NCBI RefSeq assembly: GCF_048128805.1
Contig: NC_135999.1
Coordinates: 16,123,190-16,187,189 of the forward strand
Reading direction: 5' to 3'
DNA from: Centroberyx gerrardi
Taxonomy: Eukaryota > Chordata > Actinopteri > Beryciformes > Berycidae
DNA: 64,000 bases
This document shows, piece by piece, positions 62,576 through 64,000 of the stretch (within the stretch, counting starts at the first letter, position 1; each line of letters begins with the position of its first letter). The translations under genes were made by a program, and so were the position numbers. Below the pieces are notes generated by a model. The model was not told where the DNA came from and searched no databases. It saw only the letters and a program-made list of their open reading frames with translations.

Positions 62576-64000
62576 CTGTGGAAAACGGGGAAAATGTTTT
62601 ATTTTGTTGAAATACTGAACAATCTTTGAAGGTTCTTCAAGATATAATTGAGTAGTGTTTCTAAGACAGCTTTTGACAGTTTTGTTTCTAGAGACTTAAA
62701 TATTGATGCTACAATGACATGATGTTTATCAAATGAATAAGGAGATCCGAGGGTCTCTTTATAAGTCAATATGTAACACCTGAAACAGAACCACAATAAA
62801 AAAAAAGGAATGAAAATACCATGTTTTGTCTATGCACAATATCCAATAAATTAGATTCTGAGCTTTCCCAAAAATGGCTATAAGTGATTCCATAGCAAAG
62901 GGCAATCTAGGAGGTAAAATAATAAACATTAATCATTCAGGTTATAAAAAATGAAAAAACAAACAAACAACGGTATAAAGTTCTACTAATCTCCAGTTGT
63001 ACTATATGATGAGCTGAGAAGTGTGCTTTATAGCAAAATGACATCTATTTATGCTCATTTATTTTGGTTAGATGATTATAAAAGAACTGAGATATGTCTG
63101 ACAAAATTGCATTCTATGTGGCAAAATGTATCTGTGAAGCCTGGGCAAAACAGTAATGTACTTTGTGTGATGCCTACGTTTGTTGAGGAATATGTTTGTT
63201 ATACACGCATATTGCAACGTGATATATCCTCTAAGACCATGTGGGCTGGGTACCTTGGCTGCATAACACTGAAATAAAATCGATGCAACTCAGATCACTA
63301 CTACTATACTGATAGACAGTACCATAGTTTTACATTTATTGTTCCTCCATTTTACTTTTTACATATGACATGAAATCAACTTCATAGCCAGATTTTTGCA
63401 CAGGAATATGGTAATTATCAATAGGTGCTGGGGGAGAGGCAGTGTGCATGAGTGGAATAAGTGAAACCTTGGTGACTTTCAAAAACTCCACCTACCACCT
63501 GTTAACACCAAAGTGCTCTGGTAGCACAGCGTTGTTGTAATTAACGGAATCGCTGAACAAAAAAGTTAATTCATGCGTTGACTTATCCTTAGTTGACTTC
63601 CTGGTATGTGGATGTACAGCGTATCAGCTTCGAGTTGGTTGATGCTTATTTGACTACTACTGTATTGCCTGGTGTACAAGCACACACTGTATTTCATTAT
63701 GCAGGGCTCTTGGGGCTCTGCACGCCTTAACAGTGCATACTGTAATTCCCCAGAACACTGAGCATGGCAAAAAGCGTTGCAAACAAACTAACGAAAAAAT
63801 GAACGAACTAACGTGCAAGAGACAGAGCCCGGCTGTTATAGAAGTACTCCACCCAAGCACTTAATAATGGGATACATACGTATACAGTATGGGATATACG
63901 TGCGGACTTGAACATTTCATGTGTGTTAAGAAAAGAGGAAAACACAGCAAGAGGTGCAGAAGAGAAACAATTCTGACAAAGGATGGGCAATATTTTACCA
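62576..64000. other. Upstream fam193a intron, no exon seen
   Basis: The first exon in the window begins with a phase-0 acceptor at 62575, so coding sequence must continue upstream. I see no open frame in 62.6-64.0 kb with a convincing splice site or family motif. The sequence is AT-rich and unremarkable. Confidence 0.5.

Noticed and set aside
63657..63860. Possible 5' exon of fam193a on the minus strand
   Set aside because: The frame lacks any family motif and no acceptor/donor pair fits the phase-0 acceptor needed at 62575.

Overview
This window is nuclear DNA from a vertebrate, most likely a ray-finned (teleost) fish. The genes are split by GT-AG introns and encode vertebrate-specific families. 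CA/GT, GA and GACA/GATA microsatellites are common. Short hAT-type MITEs and a Penelope-like retroelement fragment sit in introns and UTRs. No bacterial features, rRNA, tRNA or CRISPR arrays were seen.

Layout. (1) About 109-15368, + strand: thirteen 3' exons of a very large cadherin, identified as dachsous cadherin-related 2 (dchs2). The 5' part lies outside the window. Exon phases join without a break into about 2,033 residues: some 14-15 cadherin repeats, one transmembrane helix and a cytoplasmic tail of about 345 residues. (2) About 16.6-34.2 kb: a gene-free intergenic interval with microsatellites, a Penelope-like tail fragment, an orphan TATA-like motif and homeodomain-site-rich stretches that could be enhancers. 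(3) 34548-36380, +: a complete three-exon sfrp2 (secreted frizzled-related protein 2, 294 aa). (4) 40944-43768, +: a complete six-exon tnip2 (ABIN-2, 474 aa), preceded by kappaB-like sites. (5) 49540-62575, - strand: twenty 3' exons of fam193a, with 1,440 codons in phase to the stop. Its 5' end lies beyond 62.6 kb. tnip2 and fam193a are convergent.

The proteins do not form one pathway. Dchs2 is a giant cell-surface cadherin of the Fat/Dachsous planar polarity type. Sfrp2 is a secreted Wnt modulator. Tnip2 is a ubiquitin-binding regulator of NF-kappaB and MAP3K8 signalling. Fam193a is a poorly characterised Cys- and Lys-rich protein. From memory of human gene order, dchs2-sfrp2 and tnip2-fam193a are each neighbours on different parts of human chromosome 4, so this window probably spans a junction between two conserved synteny blocks.

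I found no clearly novel biological system. The most unusual signals are these: hAT MITEs with perfect 8-bp target-site duplications lying very close to splice sites or in a 3' UTR; a perfect 26-bp inverted repeat 18 nt from a fam193a splice donor; a fam193a intron built almost wholly of two tandem copies of a unit of about 338 bp; pairs of kappaB motifs upstream and downstream of the NF-kappaB regulator tnip2; and a Penelope-like fragment bounded by an 18-bp direct repeat.
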